In this document: positions 52,155 to 61,635 of the stretch, one piece after another | Layout of the letters: each line of letters opens with the position of its first letter | Position numbering within the stretch: the stretch's first letter is position 1 | Assembly: GCF_014699115.1 (NCBI RefSeq) | Contig: NZ_JACXAD010000003.1 | Coordinates: 1 to 64,000, forward strand | Reading direction: 5' to 3' | Source: Hymenobacter montanus | Lineage (GTDB): Bacteria; Bacteroidota; Bacteroidia; Cytophagales; Hymenobacteraceae | Length of the DNA: 64,000 nt | Notes under the pieces: model-generated | Told to the model about the DNA's origin: nothing | What the model saw: the letters and a program-made list of their open reading frames with translations, nothing else | The model's database searches: none | Program-made: the position numbers and the translations under genes

Positions 52155-54836
52155 ATGACAAAGATCTTTACCACGCCCGGCGGCCGGGCGCTGATAGTAG
52201 CGGCGCTGTTGGCCACGCCAGGGCTGACCGTCGCTCAACAGGCGCCGCTGAGCCGGGCATTGTCGGCGCTGAGCAGCAAAGCTTCGCGCCAAGGGCTAAG
52301 CGAGCAGGACTTAGCTAACCCGGCCGTCACGAGCCAGTACACCGATGCCAGCACCGGCATAACTCATATATACTTGCGGCAGCGCCACCAAGGAATTGAG
52401 GTGTACGGCGCCGTGGCGAACGTGCACGTGGCCAGCAATGGCAGTGTTGTGGCTATGAATCAGAATTTCGTGCCAGGCGTAGCCGCCGCAGCGCGCGCTA
52501 CGGCTCCCACGCTTACGCCGGCCCAGGCTGTAGCCGCCGCGGCGCGCGCCCTCAACATGCCCGCTCCCCGAGCGTTGAGCGTGGAGCAGGCGGGCGAACC
52601 TGCCGAAGGCATGGTATTCAATAATGGAGGGATCTCCCTGGAAAAGATTCCGGTGAAGCTCATGTACCAGCCCACCGCCAGCGGCGAGTTGATCCTGGTT
52701 TGGGATGTGACGCTAGCTCCCCAAAACGCAGAGCACCACTGGAACGTGCGCGTAGATGCCCGCACGGGGCAACTGCTCGACAAAGTCGACTACACGGTTT
52801 CGGAGGAGGTTTCCTTCGCTGAGATGACTCAGCAGGTGTTGGGTTCCCGCAACTGGTCGCAGGTACGGGCTACGCCCGCTGCGGCCACAGGTACGGCCAA
52901 CCGCGTGACGGCGCCCAACTCCTACAATATATTTCCGCTCACCATCGAGAGTCCGAGCCACGGGCCGCGCCAAATAGTCACTGACGCGGCCAGCACGACG
53001 TTCTCGCCTTTTGGTTGGCACGACGTGAACGGAGTAGCCGGCGCCGACTCCACCAACACCAAGGGCAACAACGTGTATGCCTACTTGGACCGCGACAATA
53101 CAAACACCTACCGGAAAGGCAACAGCCCCGAAGGCGGCCCGACCCAGATTTTCGACTTTCCTTTCAACCCGGCGCTGGCGCCGCTCGCCAACAAAGACGC
53201 AGCCATAACCAACTTGTTCTTCTGGAACAACTTGATGCACGACGTAATGGCTAGTAAAGGCTTTACGGCGGCGGCAGGCAATTTTCAGGTAAAAAACTAC
53301 GGCAACGAGCCTGGCGCCAACGATCCGGTGCTGGCGGAAGCCCAGGACAAGGCAAACCAGGCTCCTTCCTCGGAAACCCGTAACAACGCGAACTTTAGCA
53401 CGCCGCCAGATGGTTCTTCCCCGAGAATGCAAATGTTCGAGTGGGATGGCGCGACGATCCTGAACGTTACCGCCCCCGCTACGTTGGCGGGCCCTATTAC
53501 TGCGCGGGAAGGCAGCAATGGCCGTAAGTTAGCTGTTGTGGGCCCCATCGTAGGCAATTTGGTGGCTGTCAACGACGGCTCCGCTCAGCCTACGCGCGGC
53601 TGCAACTCACCATTCGTGAATACGGCTGCCATCAGCGGCAACATCGCGCTGATGCGGCGCGGTAAGTGTAACTTCTCCTCTAAAATCAAGAATGCCCAGA
53701 ATGCCGGAGCCCGCATGGTTATCATGATGGATAGCATTCCCTCGCCGTCGCCACTGTTAACCATGGCTGGCACGGCCCCGGATTCGATAGGTATTCGCAT
53801 TCCGTCGGTGTTCATCTCCAATGCCGATGGCCTTCGCCTCAAGGCTGCTCTTGACGCGGGCCAGACGGTTACCATCCGATCGGCTACAGAAGTGAATCGC
53901 GACGGTGACTTCGACAACGGCGTCGTATCTCACGAGTACGGCCACGGCATCTCGAATCGCCTCACCGGTGGCCGCCTGAACACCTCCTGCCTCAACAATC
54001 TTGAGCAAATGGGCGAAGGCTGGAGCGACTTTTTTGCTCTTTGGATGACTACGCGCCCCGGTGACGTGGGCACTACGGGCCGCGGCATCGGTACTTACGC
54101 TTCTTCGGAGCCAACTACTGGCCCAGGTATTCGCCCCAAAAGGTACAGCACCGATTTCAGCATCAACGACGCCACTTATGCCCTCATAGGCACTGCTGGC
54201 TACAATACCAGCGACAATGTGCATTCCATCGGTTACGTGTGGTGTTCTGCCTTGTGGGACCTGAACTGGAACATGATTGCCCGCCATGGCTACAATCCCG
54301 ACCTGATGGCGGCTACCGGCGGCAATAACATGACCTTGCGCCTGGTGCTGGAGGGACTGAAGCTGCAACCCTGTAGACCTGGCTTCCTCGACGGGCGTGA
54401 TGCTATTCTGAATGCGGACATTGCGCTGAATGGCGGGGCCAACGTCGATCTCATTTGGCGTACCTTTGCCCGCCGTGGCATGGGCTTCGACGCCGTGCAA
54501 GGCACCAGCAACAACCTTGTGGATAACACGGCCGGCTACGCGTTGCCGTCATTCCTGAGCACCGCCAAGTATCTGAACGAGCAGCAACTGGAAGTATATC
54601 CCAATCCTGCCGCCGACCACGTGCTGGTGCGCACGCAGGTGAGCAGCAAAACCGCCGTTTCAGTGGAACTGTTGACGCTAATGGGCCAAGTGGTGCGTAC
54701 TGTGTCGGTACCAGCCAACACGTTGCAGCAGAGCGGCGTAAACCTGAACACGGCAGAACTAGCCACCGGGGTTTACATCGTGCGCCTAACTACTTCGGAA
54801 GGCATCATCACCAAGAAGGTATCTGTGCAGCACTAA
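52155..54836 (+). CDS. secreted fungalysin-type (M36) metalloprotease with PA domain and T9SS sorting tail
   Basis: 893 residues from the ATG at 52155; the 41 earlier codons do not resemble protein. Signal peptide to about residue 28 (LTVAQQ), then an FTP-like propeptide (HIYLRQRHQGIEVYG), then the M36 catalytic domain with zinc motif HEYGH (H593, E594, H597). Inserted in the catalytic domain is a protease-associated (PA) domain (IALMRRGKCNFSSKIKNAQ). The end (LEVYPNPAADHVLV to KKVSVQH) is a type A sorting domain for the type IX secretion system, so the enzyme is exported or surface-anchored. A clear terminator follows. Confidence 0.93.
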   Translation: MTKIFTTPGGRALIVAALLATPGLTVAQQAPLSRALSALSSKASRQGLSEQDLANPAVTSQYTDASTGITHIYLRQRHQGIEVYGAVANVHVASNGSVVAMNQNFVPGVAAAARATAPTLTPAQAVAAAARALNMPAPRALSVEQAGEPAEGMVFNNGGISLEKIPVKLMYQPTASGELILVWDVTLAPQNAEHHWNVRVDARTGQLLDKVDYTVSEEVSFAEMTQQVLGSRNWSQVRATPAAATGTANRVTAPNSYNIFPLTIESPSHGPRQIVTDAASTTFSPFGWHDVNGVAGADSTNTKGNNVYAYLDRDNTNTYRKGNSPEGGPTQIFDFPFNPALAPLANKDAAITNLFFWNNLMHDVMASKGFTAAAGNFQVKNYGNEPGANDPVLAEAQDKANQAPSSETRNNANFSTPPDGSSPRMQMFEWDGATILNVTAPATLAGPITAREGSNGRKLAVVGPIVGNLVAVNDGSAQPTRGCNSPFVNTAAISGNIALMRRGKCNFSSKIKNAQNAGARMVIMMDSIPSPSPLLTMAGTAPDSIGIRIPSVFISNADGLRLKAALDAGQTVTIRSATEVNRDGDFDNGVVSHEYGHGISNRLTGGRLNTSCLNNLEQMGEGWSDFFALWMTTRPGDVGTTGRGIGTYASSEPTTGPGIRPKRYSTDFSINDATYALIGTAGYNTSDNVHSIGYVWCSALWDLNWNMIARHGYNPDLMAATGGNNMTLRLVLEGLKLQPCRPGFLDGRDAILNADIALNGGANVDLIWRTFARRGMGFDAVQGTSNNLVDNTAGYALPSFLSTAKYLNEQQLEVYPNPAADHVLVRTQVSSKTAVSVELLTLMGQVVRTVSVPANTLQQSGVNLNTAELATGVYIVRLTTSEGIITKKVSVQH

Positions 54837-54873
54837 CCCAACAGAGTTGACCCACGGGTCCTGCTTCGTAGAA

Positions 54874-54902
54874 AACCCGTCTGACCACCCGTCGGACGGG
54901 TT
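54874..54902 (+). terminator. intrinsic terminator after the protease gene
   Basis: AACCCGTC (54874-54881) pairs with GACGGGTT (54895-54902), followed by further T residues to 54907. It lies 38 bases beyond the stop codon. Confidence 0.8.
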
Positions 54903-54907
54903 TTTTT

Positions 54908-55165
54908 ACGGTTCCTGAGCTCGGTTTCTTCCGTGTGCCAGGCCTTACGATTCTCCTCTGGTCTCACGGTCCGACGCGGTGCTGCTCCACCAGCCGAAGG
55001 CGATTTTGCGCCCGGTTTCTGCGCCGACAAGTACTATAAGCGGCTGTTCGCCGGCTACTGGGCTAGGGAATCTACGGCATCAGCAGAGCCAGGGCCAAGA
55101 GGCCACCAGTGCTGTTCCCCGGCTACCGCGCTCGCTGTTAGGTTGCCGAGCGTACCCACACCTAG
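54908..55165. other. decayed DNA, probably part of an IS5-type element
   Basis: Sequence between the protease terminator and a recognisable IS5 transposase C-terminus. Open frames of 88-152 codons exist, but their translations show no motif. It probably contains the eroded upstream part of the same transposase gene. Confidence 0.3.
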
Positions 55166-55288
55166 TTCCACCGATTCCGCCGTTTGCTCATTCGGTGAGA
55201 AGAAGTGGCCCACTACGAAGCCTTGCTACACCTGGCCTGCGCTAACACTATCTGGCTACATTCGCTCTTGTTTTGGGATAGGTTCTAA
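55166..55288 (+). pseudogene. IS5-family transposase, C-terminal remnant
   Basis: The plus strand reads FHRFRRL, then a stop, then EEVAHYEALLHLACANTIWL and a stop after FWDRF at 55288. This is the C-terminal helix pattern of IS5-type transposases (Y-R-R-L, then E-E-x-x-x-H-Y-E-A-L-L-x-L-A-C-A-N). The in-frame stop and missing catalytic region mark it as a remnant. It need not derive from the same element as the fragment at 27915. Confidence 0.6.
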
Positions 55289-55487
55289 GTTAAGTAGCAC
55301 ACCTAAGGGGCTTACGAACCATGTTTCTCCCCTGAAGGGATTGAGCAAGCTGCATAAAAATTCCCGCGGGCGTTTACAGAGCAGGCACTAAAGAGCACCA
55401 GCAGAATCCACGCGGCACGGTCCGCATCCGTACTTGCTACATGTATGCTACCGAGGTCACAAACCGTGATTTTGTCGTGTTCACGGT

Positions 55488-55742
55488 GAGCCCAAGTCAG
55501 GACCGGCCCTTACCATTGCCTCGCTGAGCCTAGGGGCCGCGTGGCGCTTTCGGCTGCGCCCCCGGCCCGGGCCTGGTCCTGGTCCTGCCCGGCGGCAGCC
55601 TCTTGCTCATGCGGGGCCCACCCAGCAGCACTGGCAGCACGTGCTGCCCAAAAGCGTGTGGCCCGTTGGTCCCCGGCTCAACCTCACCTTCCGGTGGGTG
55701 GAGCCGGGGACCAACGGGCCCGAACTCTACTCTGCTGCTTAG
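55488..55742 (+). pseudogene. duplicated 3' part of the AlkB-family gene
   Basis: Closely matches the 3' end of the alkB-like gene at about 50975-51251: both contain the stretches encoding TIASLSLGA, RFRLRPRPG, GSLLLMRGP, LNLTFRWVEPG and NGPELYS, and both end just after ELYSA. Small deletions shift the frame in the middle and the 5' half with the H-x-D motif is missing. It is a non-functional partial duplicate lying 4.5 kb from the intact gene and just before the TonB-dependent receptor stop. Confidence 0.82.
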
Positions 55743-55745
55743 ACC

Positions 55746-58517
55746 TTATTTGATATCAAACAGTAGCCCGAAGTATCCGAGGCGGCCATAGCTGGGCGCG
55801 CCGTACACTTGCAGGTTAGCCGTATTAAACAAGTTGGTGGCGCCGACCTGGAACGTGGTGTGAATGCTTTTGAGGATGTAGCCTACTTGCGCATCCACGG
55901 TCTGGGCTATCGGCACGGTGCCGGTGGCAAACGTCGATTCGTAGAGGAAGGCATCGACCCAGCGGTAGTTGACATTATAGCTCAGCTTGCGCTCCAGCGC
56001 GAGCCCATCGACCCCCAGGTTAAACTTGTGCCGGGGGGTATTGAAAAACGACTGCGTTCCAGTCTTAAAGTCTTTGGTGATAAGATCATTGTAGCTGTAG
56101 TTGCCGCTCACGGTAAGGGTGGTTGCTACGGCGTAGCTCAGCGTAAGGCCCGCGCCCTGGCTTTGCACGCGCTGGTCTACGTTAGCCGCAATTTGAATAA
56201 CGCGGGTAGGGTTGGGGTTGCCATTGGCCAACGTCGGGCTCTGAAAGCGTACGCCCGCTCCGGCCCCGATTTGCCCGGTGCTGGGGCGGGTGCCGTCGAT
56301 GTTGCCGATGAAGTTTTGAGTAGCGATAAAGTTGTTGTACGTGTTGTAGAAGTAGTCGAAATCGACGTACAGCTTTTTGATCAGCTGGGCGCGGTAGCCC
56401 ACTTCGTACGTGTTTACTTCCTCCAGCTTGAGGCTCGGGGCGCTGTATTCGTAGGTGGCCAGTTCGTCCGCCCGACCCGGGGCCAGGATGCCCGGAAGTT
56501 TGCCAGCCAAGGCGGTGGTATAGCCCTGGAAGCCCCCGCGCACGTTGCCCAGCAAAATGGCCCGGCCCACGTCGAGGCGAATGTACTGGTCATTTTGGGT
56601 AGGTGCCCGGAAGGCCCGGCTGAAGCTGGCCCGGAAGTTCTGCTCCTTGTCGGCTCCCAGCGAGTACACGGCCGAGGCACGGGGCGAAAACGCGGTGCCA
56701 AAGTTCTGAAACCGGTCGACCCGGCCAGCGGCGGCCAGCTTCAGGTGGCTGTCGAGCAAGGTTTTGCTGGCCTGAGCGTAGGCTCCATATTCGTAGTTTT
56801 TGATGCGTGCGCCGTCCTTGCTGTCTTCAAACAAGCTGCCGTCGGATCCCAGCAAGAACTGGCGGTAGGCCGCGCCCACGGTTATGTCGGCAAAAGGGTT
56901 GTTGTATGTGTATTGCCCACTACCATCGTTGATAATAGAGCGCAACAGCACCCGGGCGCCCTTACCCGGTGTCGGGTCATGGATAATCTGGTCGCGGGCT
57001 TTAATGAAGTCCGGATCGCCGGGACGGAGCAGCGGCGCATTGGTATTGGCCGCCTCGCGGGCCGCCAGGGCGGCGGCATCGGCGTTGTTGCCATTGGCAG
57101 TGTAGGCCTGATTGTATACCGCGGCGTACGTGCCAAAATATCGCTCGGCGTAAGTGCCGGGGCGGGTACCGCCGCTGCCGTTGGGCACGCTGAAGCCCGG
57201 GGCCGGCTGGGTTTGCAGGAAGGCGCCCAAAAAGCCAAGGTTATAGGAGCCGGTGCCCTGAGGATTGCGCGCACCCGAGAAGTCGTAGGTGGTGTAGCCC
57301 CGCACAAACCAATTGCGGCCTTCGGCTTGCACGCGCGCTTGGTGCACTCCGCTATTGATGAACCGGTAGCGACTAGCGCTTTGGTAAGTGGTGGTGGTCG
57401 AAGTGTACCGGTAGTCGATGGTGGCTTTAACCGAGTTGCTGAGCAGGACGGCCAGGGTGGGGGCAATCTTGTACGAATTCGTTTTGTCGTCCCCCGCAAT
57501 CAAGTCCTTCTCCGTGTAGCCCGGCAGGAAAACCGTCTTCCCAGCCAGTGCCCCACTAGTGAAGGTGTTGCCGATGTCGCCGTAACGGTTTACGGCGTCA
57601 TAGCCCAGGTTCGAGTTGACGGAGTTATTGCCTGGCTCAATCAGCAAAGACGTCGCGTCCTTATTATCGGCAATGAAATCGTCGGCTACGGTGGCTCCGC
57701 CGGAGATCTTGAAAGCAACTCGGTCACTAATTTTCATGGCATAACGCAGTTGACCATCATACAGGTCGCGGGTGCCACCGCGCAGGCGCACGGTCAGGCC
57801 GGGCGTACTAAAGGGGTCCTTGGAGTTCATGAGCAGCACGCCGTTGAAGGCGTTAGCACCGTAGAGGGCGGAAGCGGGTCCGTGCACGATCTCCACGCTG
57901 GCTATATCGAGTATCGGCATGCCCAGCAAGTTGCCGTAGTTGCCGCTGAGGCTGGGCAGCTGAGTGTCCATGTAGTCGGCTAGCTGAATAACCCGCTCCG
58001 AGCGCGAGGAGTTGAAGCCCCGGGTGCTGAAGCTGGTGGTGAGCAGGCTCGAGCTGCTGATGTCGATGCCCTTGAAGCGGCCCAGCCCGGCCACCAGGTC
58101 CGGCGTCGTAAGTTGTTCTATCTGGCGCTGGTCGAGCTTTTCTACCGTTACCGGTACCTGGCCGATGCTTTCTTCCACGCGCGAAGCAGCTACCACCACT
58201 TGGTTAAGTACTACGCTTGGACGCAGGACGACCGCCAGGGCATTGTCGGGGGCGCTCAGTTGTAATTCCTGAGTTTCGTATCCGATGAAGGAAACCGATA
58301 GGGTTAACGGTCCCTGCGAGAAGTCGGCCTTTAACTCGAACTGGCCCTCTTCGTTGGTACTGTTCCCCTTAAAAGTATTCTTAATGATCACGGTGGCCCC
58401 GGGCAGTGGCATGCCGGCTTCAGTTTGCACGGTACCAGCAATGGACTCAGTGTTCTGGGCCCAGAGTCCTAGCGGTAGCAGCAGGAATATAACTATAATT
58501 ATGTAATTTTTTCGCAT
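55746..58517 (-). CDS. TonB-dependent outer membrane receptor
   Basis: 923 residues. Signal peptide MRKNYIIIVIFLLLPLGLWAQ, then a carboxypeptidase-regulatory-like beta domain (about 25-105: SIAGTVQTEAGMPLPGATVI). The plug domain follows (about 115-245, with VVVAASRVEESIGQVP, FSTRGFNSSRSER and VEIVHGPASALYGANAFNGV). A 22-strand-type barrel region ends in the aromatic terminus YFGLLFDIK. No SusD-like partner is adjacent, so it is probably a siderophore, vitamin or other small-ligand receptor rather than a classical Sus pair; the ligand is unknown. Full length. A 724-codon antisense frame lies opposite and is discarded. Confidence 0.94.
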   Translation of the reverse strand: MRKNYIIIVIFLLLPLGLWAQNTESIAGTVQTEAGMPLPGATVIIKNTFKGNSTNEEGQFELKADFSQGPLTLSVSFIGYETQELQLSAPDNALAVVLRPSVVLNQVVVAASRVEESIGQVPVTVEKLDQRQIEQLTTPDLVAGLGRFKGIDISSSSLLTTSFSTRGFNSSRSERVIQLADYMDTQLPSLSGNYGNLLGMPILDIASVEIVHGPASALYGANAFNGVLLMNSKDPFSTPGLTVRLRGGTRDLYDGQLRYAMKISDRVAFKISGGATVADDFIADNKDATSLLIEPGNNSVNSNLGYDAVNRYGDIGNTFTSGALAGKTVFLPGYTEKDLIAGDDKTNSYKIAPTLAVLLSNSVKATIDYRYTSTTTTYQSASRYRFINSGVHQARVQAEGRNWFVRGYTTYDFSGARNPQGTGSYNLGFLGAFLQTQPAPGFSVPNGSGGTRPGTYAERYFGTYAAVYNQAYTANGNNADAAALAAREAANTNAPLLRPGDPDFIKARDQIIHDPTPGKGARVLLRSIINDGSGQYTYNNPFADITVGAAYRQFLLGSDGSLFEDSKDGARIKNYEYGAYAQASKTLLDSHLKLAAAGRVDRFQNFGTAFSPRASAVYSLGADKEQNFRASFSRAFRAPTQNDQYIRLDVGRAILLGNVRGGFQGYTTALAGKLPGILAPGRADELATYEYSAPSLKLEEVNTYEVGYRAQLIKKLYVDFDYFYNTYNNFIATQNFIGNIDGTRPSTGQIGAGAGVRFQSPTLANGNPNPTRVIQIAANVDQRVQSQGAGLTLSYAVATTLTVSGNYSYNDLITKDFKTGTQSFFNTPRHKFNLGVDGLALERKLSYNVNYRWVDAFLYESTFATGTVPIAQTVDAQVGYILKSIHTTFQVGATNLFNTANLQVYGAPSYGRLGYFGLLFDIK

Positions 58518-58728
58518 GATTATGGGGATTAAGGATGATAGAGCCCAAACATAGTAGCTAATTCAGTAATTAGCGAAATACCAATATCGCTTCAGTAGAG
58601 TAGGTTGTAATAATATTTTGACAAATAGTGTATTAGAAGGCATAGGGCAAATAATAAAACTGGTAAAATTATATCCATCGCCATTAGAGGTTTGTTTCTC
58701 CCCAAAGCAGCTCAAAGCATAGCTGAAT
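58518..58728. other. upstream region of the receptor gene
   Basis: AT-rich. On the minus strand TATGTTTG (58546-58553) matches the TAnnTTTG -7 consensus and lies 29 bases before the receptor ATG. No TTG is correctly spaced. A 66-codon minus-strand frame here is not considered a gene. Confidence 0.4.
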
Positions 58729-58767
58729 AAAAATGAGGCAGTTATCATTGATAGCTGCCTCATTTTT
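58729..58767. terminator. bidirectional intrinsic terminator
   Basis: A perfect 13-bp stem AAAAATGAGGCAG (58729-58741) with CTGCCTCATTTTT (58755-58767). The A/T ends give a T run on either strand. It would isolate the receptor gene from the small gene upstream. Confidence 0.8.
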
Positions 58768-58793
58768 ACGGCTGACTGAAATTAAAATAAGCT

Positions 58794-59051
58794 CTAATAC
58801 CTAATGCTGGGATGCCCCGACAGCTGCGGGTCTCCTTCTTCGCTTACTACGTAAGAGCCGACCTGCAATACCACAGCGACCGGAGGCAGCGATACGGCGA
58901 TCGGTAAGCGACGGCGCCAAGCCGCCGTGCTGGGGTGAAACTGAGAAACTGTGATTTCAGGTAATGTCAATGCCGTGGTCCGGCGGCTGGCAGCCCGGTA
59001 ACGCCACCGCATATATCCTATCCGCTTATATCGAAATCGAAAGTGTGTCAT
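58794..59051 (-). CDS. small hypothetical protein
   Basis: An 85-residue frame with a strongly basic, aromatic N-terminus (MTHFRFRYKRIGYMRWRYR) and a moderately hydrophobic centre (LPIAVSLPPVAVVLQVGSYV). A clear terminator follows on the minus strand 27 bases after the stop, which supports expression. No family is recognised. It could be a basic small protein or a chance frame. Confidence 0.38.
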   Translation of the reverse strand: MTHFRFRYKRIGYMRWRYRAASRRTTALTLPEITVSQFHPSTAAWRRRLPIAVSLPPVAVVLQVGSYVVSEEGDPQLSGHPSIRY

Positions 59052-59266
59052 AGCATAAGGAGGTTTTATTATAATTATCCAAAGGTCTCATTGCCTTTGA
59101 TTCGTTTCTGGCAATTCCGCCCAACGGAGCCTATTACTCGGCGAAATATAGAAATGCCAGGCTGAAGGAAAGTGAAAAGCATTCTTTTTACCTGGTAAGG
59201 CCGGAGTAAGTTAATTTGCCCGCTACCCGCGTAGTAGCTTCGTTGCCCCACCTGTCTCGTCCCCGC

Positions 59267-60658
59267 ATGGCTTCTTCCGTTTCATCATCAGCGGCTCCCG
59301 AAAAACTCACCGTAATGGGAGCGGGCTTAGTTGGCTCTTTGCTTTCCTTGTACCTGGCCCGGCGCGGGCATGCCGTGCACGTATTCGAACGGCGGGCCGA
59401 CCCGCGCCGGGCCGGCTTTCAGGAAGGGCGCTCGATTAACCTGGCGCTGTCGGACCGCGGTTGGCGGGCCCTGGAGGGCGTGGGCATAGCCGATGACATT
59501 CGGCGGGTGGGCATTCCGATGACTGGCCGCATCATGCACGACCAGCTTGGCAACCTTACCCGGCAGCCGTACGGGCAGGATGGTCAGGCGATATATTCCG
59601 TTAACCGCGGCCACCTCAACCGCCGCTTGCTCGACTTAGCCGAAGCCCAACCTACGGTTCAGCTCCGCTTCGGCCAGCAATGCCTGCACATCGATTTGAA
59701 GCAGCAGCACCTGCACCTGCTCGACACGGCCACCCAACAGGAGCACACCGAGCCCTACACCCGCCTGTTCGGCACTGACGGGGCATTTTCGGCCGTGCGG
59801 GGCGCTCTGCAGAAAACCGACCGCTACGATTACTCTCAGCACTACCTCGAGTACGGCTATAAAGAGCTAACCATCGAAGCCGGCCCCAACGGCACCTGGC
59901 AACTGGAAAAGAATGCCCTGCACATCTGGCCCCGCGGACAGTACCTGATGATTGCGCTGCCCAACCTCGACGGCTCGTTCAACTGTACGCTGTTCTTTCC
60001 CTACGAAGGCGCCGAGAGCTTTGCCGCGCTGCCAACGCCGGCCGACGTAACAGCCTTCTTCGCCCGCGTGTTTCCCGACGCCGTGCCGCTGATGCCGGCC
60101 TTAACTGAGGAGTTCTTTGCCCATCCTACCGGCTCGCTTGTCACCATTCGCTGCTATCCGTGGAAATACGACGATGACGTGCTGCTGCTCGGCGATGCCT
60201 CGCACGCCATCGTGCCCTTTTACGGGCAGGGCATGAACGCCGGCTTTGAAGACTGCAGCGTGCTGAACGAACTCCTCGACCAATACGGCGATGGGGCCTG
60301 GCCCACCGTTTTCACCGAGTTTCAGGCCCAGCGCAAGCCCAACGCCGATGCTATGGCGGACCTGGCCCTGTACAACTTCATCGAAATGCGCGACCGGGTG
60401 GCTGACCCCCGCTTTCTGCTCCAAAAGAAAATCGAGGCCAAAATCGCCAGCCAGTTCCCCGGACGCTGGACACCACTCTACTCGCAGGTTACGTTTTCGC
60501 ACACGCCCTACGCCGAAGCCTGGGCGGCCGGCCAGCGCCAGGATGCCATCATGGCCCGCCTCATGCCGCACATTCAATCGGAGGCTGACTTTGACCAGCC
60601 CGCCGTGCAGGAGTTAATACGGCAAGAAATGGCCGTACGGCCCTCGTCAGCATCTTAG
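59267..60658 (+). CDS. kmo: kynurenine 3-monooxygenase
   Basis: A 463-residue FAD-dependent aromatic hydroxylase converting kynurenine to 3-hydroxykynurenine with NADPH. FAD motif VMGAGLVGSLLSLYLARRG (residues 17-35), then F-E-R-R-A-D-P-R, GRSINLALSDRGWRAL, and the second FAD-binding motif LLLGDASHAIVPFYGQGMN with the MNAGFEDC continuation characteristic of KMO. A soluble, helical C-terminus follows; there is no membrane anchor like that of the eukaryotic enzyme. The ATG at 59267 gives a short serine-rich lead. It lies 9.4 kb from kynU, outside the main kynurenine cluster. Confidence 0.94.
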   Translation: MASSVSSSAAPEKLTVMGAGLVGSLLSLYLARRGHAVHVFERRADPRRAGFQEGRSINLALSDRGWRALEGVGIADDIRRVGIPMTGRIMHDQLGNLTRQPYGQDGQAIYSVNRGHLNRRLLDLAEAQPTVQLRFGQQCLHIDLKQQHLHLLDTATQQEHTEPYTRLFGTDGAFSAVRGALQKTDRYDYSQHYLEYGYKELTIEAGPNGTWQLEKNALHIWPRGQYLMIALPNLDGSFNCTLFFPYEGAESFAALPTPADVTAFFARVFPDAVPLMPALTEEFFAHPTGSLVTIRCYPWKYDDDVLLLGDASHAIVPFYGQGMNAGFEDCSVLNELLDQYGDGAWPTVFTEFQAQRKPNADAMADLALYNFIEMRDRVADPRFLLQKKIEAKIASQFPGRWTPLYSQVTFSHTPYAEAWAAGQRQDAIMARLMPHIQSEADFDQPAVQELIRQEMAVRPSSAS

Positions 60659-60915
60659 CCCAATACGTACGCCGGTGGCCTGGCCTTATTGGAAGTGTAC
60701 CATAGTGCCATCGAAACCCAAACGGCGGCTCAATGGGTTTATCAGGCAAACAACTCAATTGCAATAGCTAAGATAGCTATAAGGCCTACGTTAAATTTTT
60801 TTCAATTGCGGATGATAGTGATAATTTGCCCCGTGAGTGGTTACTTTATACCGACGAACGGGCTTCTTTGCTCGTTATAGCTTCTACTGCCTACTCCATT
60901 CCCTTCCGTAGCTAT

Positions 60916-61635
60916 ATGTTAACATGCGCTATTATCGACGATGATGAGATCAATCGCCTGACCCTGGAGCACTATATCGAGCTCACTCCCAGTCTCAAAC
61001 TTATCAGCTCGCTGGCCGATGGCATTGCCGGGCTTGCTTTTTTTCGGGAAGGCAACCGGGTTGACGTGCTGTTTCTGGATATTGAAATGCCGCATCTCAG
61101 CGGCATGGACTTGTTACGGGTGCTCACCGACCCGCCCGAGGTCATCATCACTACGTCGCGTCAGGACTTTGCCGTTGATGCGTTTGCGCTACGGGTAGCC
61201 GATTACCTGATGAAGCCCTTCGATTTTGCTCGCTTCACCCAGGCCGTGGAAAGGGTACAGCCCCGCCAAAGTCCTAAAATCGGCCAAGCTACTGTTCCTA
61301 CTGTCGAGGGGGTAGGCCACACTGACTTGTTTGTGAAAGTGAACAGTCGAATGGTGCGCATCAAATTTGATGATGTACTGTACGTCGAGGCTTTGTCCGA
61401 CTACGTCAACATTGTTACTCCCAAGCACAAGTACATCGTTTACACCACGCTGAAGGCCCTGGAGAGCCGATTGAGCGTATTCACTAACTTTATTCGGGTG
61501 CATCGCAGCTACTTGCTCAACACCCAGCACATCGATTCCATTGAGGATAATACGGCTAATCTGCGCGGCGGCCACTTCGTGCCCATCGGCAAGTCGTACC
61601 AGGAGAGTTTTTACAAAAGCCTGCAGCGTATTTAA
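60916..61635 (+). CDS. LytTR-family response regulator
   Basis: 239 residues. The receiver domain (1-120) has acidic residues D8-D10, phospho-acceptor D55 (FLDIEMPHLSG) and the conserved lysine in YLMKPFD. After a short linker the LytTR DNA-binding domain (about 140-238) has FVKVNSRMVRIKFDDVLYVE, SDYVNIVT, FIRVHRSYLLN and the closing PIGKSYQESF. The usual partner is a LytS/AlgZ-type histidine kinase, which is not adjacent. The start at 60916 gives a proper receiver N-terminus. It converges with the exonuclease gene, overlapping its stop by 4 bases. Confidence 0.92.
   Translation: MLTCAIIDDDEINRLTLEHYIELTPSLKLISSLADGIAGLAFFREGNRVDVLFLDIEMPHLSGMDLLRVLTDPPEVIITTSRQDFAVDAFALRVADYLMKPFDFARFTQAVERVQPRQSPKIGQATVPTVEGVGHTDLFVKVNSRMVRIKFDDVLYVEALSDYVNIVTPKHKYIVYTTLKALESRLSVFTNFIRVHRSYLLNTQHIDSIEDNTANLRGGHFVPIGKSYQESFYKSLQRI

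Noticed and set aside
55809..57983. 724-codon open frame antisense to the TonB-dependent receptor
   Set aside because: The receptor on the other strand has signal peptide, plug and barrel motifs; the antisense translation is a valine/glycine/alanine-rich shadow typical of GC-rich DNA.
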